From positions 1 through 44,485 of the forward strand of contig JBCCAA010000019.1 of the NCBI GenBank assembly GCA_039815055.1: 44,485 nt of DNA, written 5' to 3'. How positions within the stretch are numbered: position 1 is the first letter of the stretch; each line of letters begins with the position of its first letter. The stretch comes from UBA5336 sp039815055. Lineage in GTDB: Bacteria > Pseudomonadota > Alphaproteobacteria > Caulobacterales > Hyphomonadaceae. The position numbers and the translations under genes were made by a program. Below, in pieces: positions 18,167 through 26,386 of the stretch. A model generated the notes under the pieces. It was not told where the DNA came from, made no database searches, and was given only the letters and a program-made list of their open reading frames with translations.

Positions 18167-19050
18167 ACCCGTTCGCTGACCAGCTGATCGTGCGGACACG
18201 CACGCTCGGACCGCTTTGTGTTGGGATTGACCCCCATGCGGGCCGGATTCCCGCTCTGTTTGGCGGCGACACCCCGCAGGGATTGGCCGTATGGGGCAAA
18301 GCCCTTGTAACTCTAGCCGCCGGTAATGTAGCCGCTGTAAAACCTCAGGTCGGCCTGTTTGAACGCCACGGACCGGACGGCATGGCCGCCCTGCAGACGG
18401 TGGCGGCCCAAGCCCGCGCGAACGACTTGCTTGTGATCATGGATGCCAAGCGCGGCGACATCGGGTCTACAGCAGAAGGCTATGCGGCGGCGTATTTAAA
18501 CCCCGGCGCGCCTTTTGAGTCAGATTGCGTGACGGTGAACCCGTATATGGGGCTCGATACACTCGAGCCATTTCTGACCCGCGCCGAAACCCACGGCAAA
18601 GGAGTCGCCGTACTGGCTCGTACGTCGAACCCAGGATCGGCAGACTTCCAAATGCTGGAGAGTGGAGGCGCGCCAGTTTGGGCAAACGTGACATCCGCGC
18701 TTGCACGATTGTCGCCCCGCCTGGCTGGAAAGTCCGGGTGGAGCAGCCTGATGCTGGTCGCCGGCGCCACAGGCCCCGGTGAAGCGCGCCGCATGCGCGA
18801 GCTCGCCCCGAAATGTCCCTTCCTGGTGCCCGGCTATGGCGCACAAGGCGCCGGCGCAAAAGACGCCTTGGCTGGATTTGTTCCCGGACCCACAGGCGTG
18901 CTGGAGGGCGGTGTGGTCAATGCCTCGCGCGCCGTCACATTTCCCAGCGCAGCCGAGAGTGCCGACACCGCTGCAGCATGGGACCGCGCCATCATCACCG
19001 CGATTGAAGACGCCCAGGCCGACTTAAAGTCTGCTGCCGGTGCACATTGA
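18163..19050 (+). CDS. pyrF: Orotidine 5'-phosphate decarboxylase (type 2)
   Basis: This 295-residue enzyme of the longer type-2 OMP decarboxylase group has CVGIDPHAGRIPALF near the N-terminus, the catalytic DAKRGDIGST (K96), and VNPYMGLDTLEPFL in the middle. It catalyses the last step of UMP synthesis. It overlaps the peptidase gene, so expression is probably coupled although the two functions look unrelated. Confidence 0.95.
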   Translation: MNPFADQLIVRTRTLGPLCVGIDPHAGRIPALFGGDTPQGLAVWGKALVTLAAGNVAAVKPQVGLFERHGPDGMAALQTVAAQARANDLLVIMDAKRGDIGSTAEGYAAAYLNPGAPFESDCVTVNPYMGLDTLEPFLTRAETHGKGVAVLARTSNPGSADFQMLESGGAPVWANVTSALARLSPRLAGKSGWSSLMLVAGATGPGEARRMRELAPKCPFLVPGYGAQGAGAKDALAGFVPGPTGVLEGGVVNASRAVTFPSAAESADTAAAWDRAIITAIEDAQADLKSAAGAH

Positions 19051-19143
19051 TACCGACGGGACCTCGACAAATCACTGAGTCTGGCACTGTATCTACCACT
19101 GGAATGAGCGCGGGAACACGCGCCGTGTCGGGAGGATCCATAA

Positions 19144-21321
19144 ATGCGTACTTTGAGCTTGCTGGTCGCATTATCGTTTTTGACCGCCTGCGGTCCGCCG
19201 CGCGGGAGTTTTGAACCGCAAGACACCGCTGAAACGCTCGACGCGGCTGATGTGGCGGTTGCCATGGAAGTCGACTCCGACACTGTCACAGACTGGCGCG
19301 TGCACGGCGGCAATGCCGAAGAGCATCGCCACTCGCCCCTCCAGAAGGTGAATCTCGACACGGTCGACCGGCTCGGTGTGGCCTGGACCTATGATCTGTC
19401 GACCACACGCGGTGTTGAAGCCACGCCGATCGTGCAAGACGGCGTGATGTATGTAACGTCGGCCTGGTCGGTGGTGCACGCTCTAGATGCCGCCACAGGT
19501 GAAGAGCTCTGGGTCTACGACCCAGACGCACCGGGCGAAACAGCGATTAAAGCGTGTTGCGATGTGGTGAATCGCGGCGTCGCCGTTGCCGGTGGTAAGG
19601 TCTATGTCGGCGTCATCGATGGTCGACTGGAAGCTTTGGAAGCCGAGACGGGAAAACTGATCTGGTCAACCGTGACGGTGGATCAGGATAAGCCCTACAC
19701 CATAACCGGCGCCCCGCGTATCATCGATGGCAAAGTGTTGATCGGCAATGGCGGCGCTGAGCTTGGCGTACGCGGGTACATTTCCGCCTATGATGCCCAG
19801 ACCGGCAAACTCGACTGGCGGTTTTATACCACGCCAAACCCAATCAAAACCCCCGACAACGCAGCATCGGATGACACGCTCACAACACTGGCCAACGCCA
19901 CATGGGGCGATGATGGCGCCTGGATCAGCGATGGCGGCGGAGGCACCGTGTGGGACTCCATCATCCATGACAAGGCCAACGACCAGATCATCTTTGGCGT
20001 TGGCAATGGCTCACCCTGGAACCCTGAACTTCGAGATCCAGACGGCGGCGACAATCTGTTCCTGTCGTCCATCGTCGCGGTGGAAGTGGAAACCGGCGCA
20101 TATAAATGGCATTTCCAGACCACACCGCGTGACAGCACCGATTACACCGCGACCCAGACCCTGATCCTGGCAGACTTGCCACTGGGCGAAGATGGCGCCG
20201 CGCGCAGGGTGGTCATGCAGGCACCGAAGAACGGGTTTTTCTACGTGCTTGACGCACAAACTGGCGCGTTCATCTCCGGCGACGCGTTTGTCCCGCAAAA
20301 CTGGGCGTTGGGCCTGGATGAGTCAGGGCGACCCATTCGCAACCCTGATGCCGACTATACGCGCAACCCGGCCTTTATCGCCCCGGGCTCGCTGGGCGCC
20401 CATAACTGGCATCCAATGGCCTATGATCCGCACGCGCGTTTGGCATACATTCCTGCTCAGGAAATTCCTGCGCTTTTTTCCCAGGATCCATCGGGAACCG
20501 ACGGCGTGAAATGGAACACGGGCACAGACTTCAGCGCCGGAATTCCCCCCATCTTAACGCCCGAGATAGAAGCGGCCCTTCGCGCCACGTTGAAAGGCCG
20601 TCTGATCGCCTGGGACCCCGTAGCGCGTCAACCACGCTGGAGCGTTGAACATCAAGGACCATGGAATGGCGGTGTTCTGTCCACGGCAGGCGGACTGGTC
20701 TTCCAGGGCCAGCTGAATGGCGATTTTTCAGCCTACGACGCAGCAACCGGCGACCTGATGTGGCAACAGAATGTGAAGGCCGGCGCGAATGCTGGCCCGG
20801 TTACCTATGAAGTGGATGGCGAACAGTACATCTCTATCGCTGCGGGCTGGGGCACGATCTATACGCTGCTGTCGGGGTACGCATTCGATGAAAAGATCGA
20901 TCCGCGGCTTGGCCAGGTCGTCACCTTCAAGCTGGATGGAAACCAGATCATTCCCGACCCCGATGTCTTCGAGATCGAACGGATGCCGATGGCTAAAGCG
21001 TTTGGAACCGAGGCGGTGCTGGAGACCGGCCGCGTGGCTTATGCTCGCAACTGTATGGTCTGCCACGGCGTCTCGGCGATCAGTTCCGGCGTGCTGCCAG
21101 ACCTGCGCTGGTCCGCCATCACTGGTGATGAGGCCATATGGGACATGGTGGTGCTGGACGGTTCCCTCTCCAGCAATGGCATGGTCGCGTTCGATGATGT
21201 GTTGTCGCAAGACGAGGCGGAATCCATCCGCGCCTATGTACTCGCTCAGGCTCACGCACAGGCCGCGGCCGATGCTGAACCGATCGTTGAAGATGGCGAC
21301 GAAATTCCATCTGACGAATGA
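19144..21321 (+). CDS. PQQ-dependent quinohaemoprotein dehydrogenase, lipoprotein
   Basis: The 725-residue precursor begins MRTLSLLVALSFLTAC; LTAC is a lipobox. An eight-blade PQQ propeller follows, with repeated G-x-LYWxYDxxTG-like tryptophan-docking motifs (for example AATGEELWVYDPD, ETGKLIWST, YDAATGDLMWQ). The vicinal Cys pair C138-C139 (IKACCDV) is typical of PQQ enzymes. At the C-terminus is a cytochrome c domain with CMVCH (637-641). It is probably an alcohol or aldehyde dehydrogenase anchored to a periplasm-facing membrane, passing electrons from PQQ to its own haem. GGAGG precedes the ATG. No PQQ-synthesis genes are visible. The substrate is unknown. Confidence 0.92.
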   Translation: MRTLSLLVALSFLTACGPPRGSFEPQDTAETLDAADVAVAMEVDSDTVTDWRVHGGNAEEHRHSPLQKVNLDTVDRLGVAWTYDLSTTRGVEATPIVQDGVMYVTSAWSVVHALDAATGEELWVYDPDAPGETAIKACCDVVNRGVAVAGGKVYVGVIDGRLEALEAETGKLIWSTVTVDQDKPYTITGAPRIIDGKVLIGNGGAELGVRGYISAYDAQTGKLDWRFYTTPNPIKTPDNAASDDTLTTLANATWGDDGAWISDGGGGTVWDSIIHDKANDQIIFGVGNGSPWNPELRDPDGGDNLFLSSIVAVEVETGAYKWHFQTTPRDSTDYTATQTLILADLPLGEDGAARRVVMQAPKNGFFYVLDAQTGAFISGDAFVPQNWALGLDESGRPIRNPDADYTRNPAFIAPGSLGAHNWHPMAYDPHARLAYIPAQEIPALFSQDPSGTDGVKWNTGTDFSAGIPPILTPEIEAALRATLKGRLIAWDPVARQPRWSVEHQGPWNGGVLSTAGGLVFQGQLNGDFSAYDAATGDLMWQQNVKAGANAGPVTYEVDGEQYISIAAGWGTIYTLLSGYAFDEKIDPRLGQVVTFKLDGNQIIPDPDVFEIERMPMAKAFGTEAVLETGRVAYARNCMVCHGVSAISSGVLPDLRWSAITGDEAIWDMVVLDGSLSSNGMVAFDDVLSQDEAESIRAYVLAQAHAQAAADAEPIVEDGDEIPSDE

Positions 21322-21366
21322 TGGATGGCTTGCTATACTGAGCGCGCAACAAAGAGGCACCCTGTC

Positions 21367-21903
21367 ATGGCCATTGTCGGTCTACTCATTGCGATTGTCG
21401 GCGGAATAGCGGCATGGAGTTGGCGCGCCCAACGCGCCGCCGAAGCCGCGCGTGAACTCGAGGGCATCGCCAGAACGGCCGCCAATCTGCCACGCAAGCT
21501 CGCCTTCAAGCGCAAGACGGGGAAAGCCGGTCTTCAACTGGTCGATGATCCGCGCGAGGCTGCAACGCTGATGATGGTGGAAATTGGCCGCGCCGGGCGC
21601 GAATTCAGCCGGGAAACTCGCGAAGTGATCGAAGAAATCATCATAAATGAGTTCGAGCTTGAGACCGAAGATGCCGATGCGTTAGTGGCCCATGCGACCT
21701 TCATGCTTCGTGATGCCCCAGTGGCCGACGCAGTGATGACACGAATGAGCAAGATGATTTTCAACCAGAACGCCATCGGGCCCAAGGAGATCGTCGATCT
21801 CGACAGTATGCTGGTGGCTGTGTCTGAAGCCGACGGCCTGCCCAACGCCGACCAGTTGATGTTGTTGCAGACGTTTCGAAACGTCGTTGGGCTGAGAACC
21901 TGA
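21367..21903 (+). CDS. Membrane-anchored TerB-like protein, hypothetical
   Basis: This 178-residue protein has one N-terminal transmembrane helix (MAIVGLLIAIVGGIAAWSW) and a helical cytosolic domain (about 55-175) with acidic motifs and the ending VSEADGLPNADQLMLLQTF. The pattern recalls the TerB fold found in tellurite-resistance-type and other proteins, but the match is by eye only. The ATG at 21367 is chosen because it starts the hydrophobic segment. It lies 45 bp after the dehydrogenase gene. Confidence 0.65.
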   Translation: MAIVGLLIAIVGGIAAWSWRAQRAAEAARELEGIARTAANLPRKLAFKRKTGKAGLQLVDDPREAATLMMVEIGRAGREFSRETREVIEEIIINEFELETEDADALVAHATFMLRDAPVADAVMTRMSKMIFNQNAIGPKEIVDLDSMLVAVSEADGLPNADQLMLLQTFRNVVGLRT

Positions 21904-21912
21904 CCGCCTTCA

Positions 21913-21944
21913 AACGAAAACCCCGGACGGGGAACCGACCGGGG
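21913..21944 (-). terminator. Intrinsic terminator downstream of the vWA gene
   Basis: On the minus strand, CCCCGG at 21944-21939 pairs with CCGGGG at 21926-21921 across a 12-nt loop that can pair further, followed by TTTTCGTTT. It ends the vWA transcript 30 bp after its stop. It is close to the plus-strand stop at 21903 but lacks a plus-strand T tract. Confidence 0.7.
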
Positions 21945-21974
21945 CAATTGCGTTTGGACATGTGAAGGCGGGTA

Positions 21975-22712
21975 CTATTTCTGAACATCGTCCTCGCGGG
22001 CGACGGCGCGGTCTTCCTCGTCAAACACAATCTCGGCTTCTTCGCCGCGGCCATAGTCGCGGGACTTTTTCGCCAGACGGTCCATGCTTTCGCTGAGCGT
22101 TCCAGCGCTCATCGCCATGGTTTTGTCTGAAGAGATTCCAACGCCCTGCGCGTCACCAAACTGGCCAAAGTCTGCGCCAAGGAAAACCACTTCCCAGCCG
22201 CGCTCGCGAGCCCGGTCGAGCGCTGCCTTGGCACCATCGCGGGTAATTTCGCGCGACGCGTTTTCATGGCCGTCCGTCATGATCACGAGTACGGCTTTCT
22301 CCGGCGCATCGGTTTCAGCCAGTGAGACCAACCGGCCAATTGCGTCAAATAGGGGCGTCATGCCCCGCGGATTGGCCTCGTCATTGGTGACATCATCCCA
22401 GGTGTCGGCGTTCACGCCCCGGCGCAACACGTCAAACTGGAAGCCGTCATGATTGTCGAACACGGCCAAAGTGACATCCGTGCTCAACGTATCGGGACCT
22501 TCTTCCGGCTCAGCTTCGGCAACGGAGCGGGCATAGGTGTTCACAGACACCAGCGCCTCATCCCAGAGGCTGGACATGGATCCGGTGCGATCAAGAAGAA
22601 TGTAGGAGTGCACGTTTAGGTCCTCCGGTGCGACTGTGGGCGTGGGTGAAGCGATGGCGGCTGCCGGCAGTATCAATGTGGCGAGCCCGGCGAAGATGCG
22701 TTTCATGGACAT
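21975..22712 (-). CDS. Secreted von Willebrand factor A domain protein
   Basis: The 245-residue precursor has a signal peptide (MKRIFAGLATLILPAAAIAS) and one vWA domain. The metal-ion-dependent adhesion site starts with DRTGSMSS (about 41-48), and VLVIMTDGHEN is the later Asp strand. The C-terminal 50 residues are highly charged. vWA domains bind proteins through a divalent metal; the partner here is unknown. Two ATGs (22712 and 22706) are possible, both behind GGGAA-type sequences. It is a single gene with its own terminator. Confidence 0.87.
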   Translation of the reverse strand: MSMKRIFAGLATLILPAAAIASPTPTVAPEDLNVHSYILLDRTGSMSSLWDEALVSVNTYARSVAEAEPEEGPDTLSTDVTLAVFDNHDGFQFDVLRRGVNADTWDDVTNDEANPRGMTPLFDAIGRLVSLAETDAPEKAVLVIMTDGHENASREITRDGAKAALDRARERGWEVVFLGADFGQFGDAQGVGISSDKTMAMSAGTLSESMDRLAKKSRDYGRGEEAEIVFDEEDRAVAREDDVQK

Positions 22713-22802
22713 GGTTCCCGTCTCCCGTGTTGGTGTGAGCGGGTGTTCGCATTCAAATGCGGCGGGCAAGCGGCGCCGGAAAGGTGATTGCGTGCCGAAA
22801 CG

Positions 22803-22828
22803 AAAAACCCCGGCGCCGGGCCGGGGTT
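22803..22828 (-). terminator. Intrinsic terminator after rpmE
   Basis: On the minus strand an 8-bp stem (22828-22821 with 22813-22806, AACCCCGG/CCGGGGTT) with a 7-nt loop is followed by TTTTTCG. It lies 28 bp after the rpmE stop. Confidence 0.85.
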
Positions 22829-22856
22829 CTGGTCATCTTTGAAAGACGTCGGGCGC

Positions 22857-23072
22857 TTACATAAAGCCCTTGAACTTGTCCTTGAACTTGGACACACGGC
22901 CGCGCTCTGAGATGCGGGCCGATCCACCGGTCCATGCCGGGTGGGTGGTCGGGTCGATGTCGAGCACCAGGCGGTCACCTTCTTTGCCATAGGTGGAGCG
23001 CGTTTGGTATTCGGTGCCGTCATTCATCACCACGGTGATGAAATGATAATCGGGATGGCCTTCTGTCTTCAT
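22857..23072 (-). CDS. rpmE: 50S ribosomal protein L31
   Basis: This 71-residue protein starts MKTEGHPDYHFITVVMNDG and includes TRSTYGKEGDRLVLDIDP, HPAWTGG and GRVSKF, the alphaproteobacterial L31 pattern. It contains no Cys, so it is the zinc-free form. The ATG at 23070-23072 is preferred over an extended start. The gene is monocistronic, with its own terminator and a palindromic leader (23098-23115). Confidence 0.96.
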   Translation of the reverse strand: MKTEGHPDYHFITVVMNDGTEYQTRSTYGKEGDRLVLDIDPTTHPAWTGGSARISERGRVSKFKDKFKGFM

Positions 23073-23097
23073 GGCGCTGCTCGTCTCAACTGATCGG

Positions 23098-23115
23098 GTG
23101 CGGGGCGCCCCGCAC
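23098..23115 (-). promoter_or_regulatory. Perfect palindrome in the rpmE leader
   Basis: GTGCGGGGCGCCCCGCAC is an 18-bp perfect palindrome, 25 bp upstream of the rpmE ATG. It could fold as an RNA hairpin in the 5' UTR or bind a dimeric protein. Ribosomal-protein mRNAs often carry autoregulatory leaders, and rpmE autoregulation is reported in E. coli, so an L31 operator is one possibility. That is an inference. Confidence 0.5.
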
Positions 23116-23165
23116 AGAATTTCCAAAGCGCGGCTAGTACCTGATCAGGACGCCCCGATCAAGGC

Positions 23166-24455
23166 CTAACCGGCGCCAACCGGCGCATCCTCTGCGATCT
23201 CTTCCACAGCGCGAACTTTCAGGCCTGTGATCTGGTTGCGTTTGCGCCGCAAAATATCGAACTGGTAGCCGTGAAAGACAAAACACTGGCCAGATTCCGG
23301 GATGGTCTGGGCCTCATGGATCACCAAGCCCGCCACCGTTACCGCTTCATCGTCGGGCAAAGCCCAACCGCGCGCACGATTGAGATCGCGGATCGGCACC
23401 CAGCCATCCACATTCACGGAGCCATCGGGCTGAGGCCGCACTCCTTGCATGGGCACATCGTGTTCGTCGCGAATGTCGCCAACAATTTCTTCCAGAATGT
23501 CTTCAAGGGTCACAAGACCCTGAATGGCGCCATACTCGTCCACCACCAGAGAAAAGTGGCTGCGTTTGGACAGGAACTGGTCAAGCTGGTCCTGCACCAG
23601 AGTGGTTTCCGGAATGAACCAGGGCTCACGAAGGATCTGGGAAATATCTAGCTGATCCAGATCACCGCCCTGGGGCGCCAGGGCGCGCAGCAAATCCTTG
23701 GCATGGAGTATGCCGACAATCTCTTCCTGGTCACCGCGATAGAGCGGCAGTCGTGTGTGCGGACTGGCCAGAGCCTGCATCACCAGTTCCCGCGGCGGCA
23801 GGTCCGCGTCCAGCATGTTGATGTTCTTGCGGTGGATCATGACGTCTTCCACCGACAAGTCTTTCAGGTCCAAAGCACCCACCAGACGATGCCGATCCGC
23901 CGTGTCCATGCCACCTTCGGAATGGTGAAAGTCCACCACGCCGCGAATTTCCTCGTCAAAGGGCACGACATCGCCCGCTTCCTTGATGCCGAGCAAACGC
24001 AGCGTCGTGTTCACGATGGCCTGGATACCGACGACAATCCAGCCGACAGCCGCTTTCAGCCATCCAATTGGCCGCGCGACAGACATCGCCATGTCATCGG
24101 GACGCGTGATCGCATAGGTTTTCGGCAGAACCTCTGCAAAAACAAGCACCAGTATCGTCATCACCGAGGTGGCCAGAACCATCGCCAGGCCGCCTTGGCC
24201 GAAAATGGAAATAAACAGGCTGGTCGCCAGCGCCGAGGCGAGAATGTTGACCAGATTGTTGCCCAGCAGGATCGCCCCGATCAGGCCTTCCTTGTCTTCA
24301 AGCAGCTTTGTAACGGACGCCGCACGCGCATCGCCCTCTTTTTCAAGCGCATGCATTCGCGAGCGCGAAGCGGCGGTCAGAGAGGTTTCCGAGCCTGAGA
24401 AAAAGCCCGAAAGGCTCAACAGGAAAATGATGGCAATCGCCGTACCGATGATCAT
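23166..24455 (-). CDS. CNNM/DUF21 membrane protein with CBS pair and CorC domain
   Basis: This 429-residue protein has an N-terminal CNNM (DUF21) transmembrane domain (about 1-180; SGFFSGSETSLTAASRSRM and LLGNNLVNILASALATSL are diagnostic), two CBS domains (about 205-335; VDEYGAIQGLVTLEDILEE) and a C-terminal CorC_HlyC domain (about 345-420). The family includes CorB-type Mg2+ transporters and related efflux proteins. It is the membrane-bound paralogue of the protein at 10067-10936. Its start overlaps the aroB stop by 4 nt. Confidence 0.93.
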   Translation of the reverse strand: MIIGTAIAIIFLLSLSGFFSGSETSLTAASRSRMHALEKEGDARAASVTKLLEDKEGLIGAILLGNNLVNILASALATSLFISIFGQGGLAMVLATSVMTILVLVFAEVLPKTYAITRPDDMAMSVARPIGWLKAAVGWIVVGIQAIVNTTLRLLGIKEAGDVVPFDEEIRGVVDFHHSEGGMDTADRHRLVGALDLKDLSVEDVMIHRKNINMLDADLPPRELVMQALASPHTRLPLYRGDQEEIVGILHAKDLLRALAPQGGDLDQLDISQILREPWFIPETTLVQDQLDQFLSKRSHFSLVVDEYGAIQGLVTLEDILEEIVGDIRDEHDVPMQGVRPQPDGSVNVDGWVPIRDLNRARGWALPDDEAVTVAGLVIHEAQTIPESGQCFVFHGYQFDILRRKRNQITGLKVRAVEEIAEDAPVGAG

Positions 24456-25588
24456 GGTCGGTCTTGGGTCTCCAGAGAGAGGAAATCGTGAACGTCTTTC
24501 AGGTCAGCGTCCGGTTGGATAAATGCGCGACCAATGCCACGCGCCAGGATCAGCGGCACAGACGTGCCCCGAGCCTTTTTATCCTGCTTCATATGCTCAA
24601 CCAGACGGGCAGCAGGATACGGCCCACCTCGAAGGTCGGGAATACGGGTGGCCAGGCCAGCAGTATTTAGCGCCGCTTCAGCGCGGCAGCCTTCATTGTT
24701 GCCCATAAGGCCCAGCCGGGCAGAGTAACGCAGGGCCAGAGCCATGCCACAGGCTACCGCCTCGCCATGCAGAAGGTTTGGCCCATAACCATTTTCCGCT
24801 TCCAGCGCGTGGCCAAACGTGTGGCCAAGATTGAGCAAGGCCCGGATCCCGCCTTCGCGCTCATCCTCAGCGACGATGTCAGCTTTAGCCTGGCAGGACC
24901 GCGCAATGGCCTCGCCAAGCGGTTCGGGCTTCAGCGCCATGACATCAGCGCCATGGGTCTCAAGCCAATCAAAAAACGTCTCATCGCCCAGCAAGCCGTA
25001 TTTGACCACTTCGGCATAGCCTGCCGCGCGTTCGCGTTCGGGAAGCGTGGACAGCAGATCTGTATCAATCAAGACGTGGCGGGGCTGGTAAAACGCGCCG
25101 ACCAAATTCTTGCCCTGGCGTGTGTTGATCGCTGTCTTGCCGCCGACGGAACTGTCGACCTGCGACAACAGCGTGGTTGGGACCTGGATCAGCGCCATGC
25201 CGCGTTTCATCGTCGAGGCCGCGAACCCCGCCAGGTCGCCGACAACACCGCCGCCGAGCGCGATCAGTACATCGCTGCGGCTCGCACCGGCTTCAAGCAG
25301 CCAGTCGAGCGTGGACTCCAGTTCCCTCCAGGATTTCGATGCCTCGCCGGGTGATATGGCACGGCTGACCACCGCAAAGCCGGACGTTGCCAACGCGGCT
25401 TTCAACGCCGCCATATGCAGCCCATCCACAGTGTGGTCGGTCAGTACGAAAACGCGAGGCGCCTTCAACAGTGGGGTGAGCACCGATGCCAGGCTCGACA
25501 ACGCGCCTGGGCCTATGACGATATCATAACTGCGCGCGCCAAGCCCGACTTTTACCGTGCGCAACAGAGTACTTTGCGAATCAGGCAT
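24452..25588 (-). CDS. aroB: 3-dehydroquinate synthase
   Basis: This 378-residue NAD+/metal-dependent enzyme forms dehydroquinate from DAHP in the shikimate pathway. Seen are IALGGGVVGDLAGFAAST (nucleotide-binding), VPTTLLSQVDSSVGGKTAIN, NLGHTFGHALE and HGEAVACGM, which carry metal and substrate ligands. The ATG at 25586-25588 lies inside the aroK end; a TTG 18 nt upstream is also in frame. It overlaps the CNNM gene at the 3' end. Confidence 0.97.
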   Translation of the reverse strand: MPDSQSTLLRTVKVGLGARSYDIVIGPGALSSLASVLTPLLKAPRVFVLTDHTVDGLHMAALKAALATSGFAVVSRAISPGEASKSWRELESTLDWLLEAGASRSDVLIALGGGVVGDLAGFAASTMKRGMALIQVPTTLLSQVDSSVGGKTAINTRQGKNLVGAFYQPRHVLIDTDLLSTLPERERAAGYAEVVKYGLLGDETFFDWLETHGADVMALKPEPLGEAIARSCQAKADIVAEDEREGGIRALLNLGHTFGHALEAENGYGPNLLHGEAVACGMALALRYSARLGLMGNNEGCRAEAALNTAGLATRIPDLRGGPYPAARLVEHMKQDKKARGTSVPLILARGIGRAFIQPDADLKDVHDFLSLETQDRP

Positions 25589-26174
25589 CGGTTTGCCACC
25601 CCTCAAGGGCCTCCAGGATCGCTCTCACGGTCGTGTTGTGAGGTCCGTCGACACTGGCGACTGACAGATCAGCCTGACTGTAAAAGGGTTCACGCTCGGT
25701 GAAGAGCTTGCTGAGCACGCCCTTCGGATCAGGCGATTTCAACAGTGGACGCGTGTTGCGCCTTGAAACCCGCTTCCACAGTGTTTCCAGGTCGGCGTTC
25801 AGCCAGACAGTTACCGCCTTCTCACGTAATACTGCGCGCGTATCCGGGTCGAGATAGGCGCCGCCACCGGTCGCCAACACATGGGGCGGCCCTTCCAGCA
25901 AGCGCGCAAGCACTCTGCGTTCGCCGCGCCGGAACTCGGCTTCACCATGGAGCGAGAAAATATCTGCAATGGAAAGTCCTGCAGCTTTTTCGATTTCTAT
26001 GTCGCTATCGAAGAACTGGCGGCCCAGCGCATCGGCAAGTCTGCGACCCACAGTCGACTTGCCTGCACCCATCAGGCCGACAAGGGCAATTGTGCGCGAT
26101 GCATACGGCGCCTCATTGCTGCCCTGTTTTTTTAGCGAATGTATGTCTGCGCCCATGGTCTTTTCGCGTGTCAC
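25581..26174 (-). CDS. aroK: Shikimate kinase
   Basis: This 197-residue kinase has Walker A GLMGAGKST and the shikimate-binding pattern FFDSDIEIE, FRRGERRVL and LATGGGAYLD, with the lid TRPLL. It phosphorylates shikimate at the 3-OH. The start is either GTG at 26172-26174 or ATG at 26154-26156; both leave the conserved core intact. It is the first gene of aroK-aroB-CNNM, and its stop overlaps aroB. Confidence 0.96.
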   Translation of the reverse strand: MTREKTMGADIHSLKKQGSNEAPYASRTIALVGLMGAGKSTVGRRLADALGRQFFDSDIEIEKAAGLSIADIFSLHGEAEFRRGERRVLARLLEGPPHVLATGGGAYLDPDTRAVLREKAVTVWLNADLETLWKRVSRRNTRPLLKSPDPKGVLSKLFTEREPFYSQADLSVASVDGPHNTTVRAILEALEGWQTDA

Positions 26175-26251
26175 CTCATTGTCCTATATGGTGCGAGGTC
26201 GGCCCGCAATAATAGAGGCGTGGGCAATTCAATGAGATGTCGGGGCAGACA

Positions 26252-26386
26252 ATGAGAAAATGGCTGGTCATTTTGATCCTGCTTTTACTGGCGCTGGGCG
26301 CAATCGCGTTCTGGCTGGCCGATAAAGGACAGACAGCGAAACCGGAACCCGGAGAAGTTCGGATCGAGGTCGAAGATGTTTTCTAG
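26252..26386 (+). CDS. Very small membrane protein (44 residues)
   Basis: It encodes MRKWLVILILLLLALGAIAF, then WLADKGQTAKPEPGEVRIEVEDVF: one transmembrane helix followed by a short Glu-rich tail. CGGGG lies 7-11 nt before the ATG, and another in-frame ATG is 15 nt upstream. Its end overlaps the start of the next gene by 11 nt, so the two are probably coupled. The function is unknown. Confidence 0.6.
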   Translation: MRKWLVILILLLLALGAIAFWLADKGQTAKPEPGEVRIEVEDVF

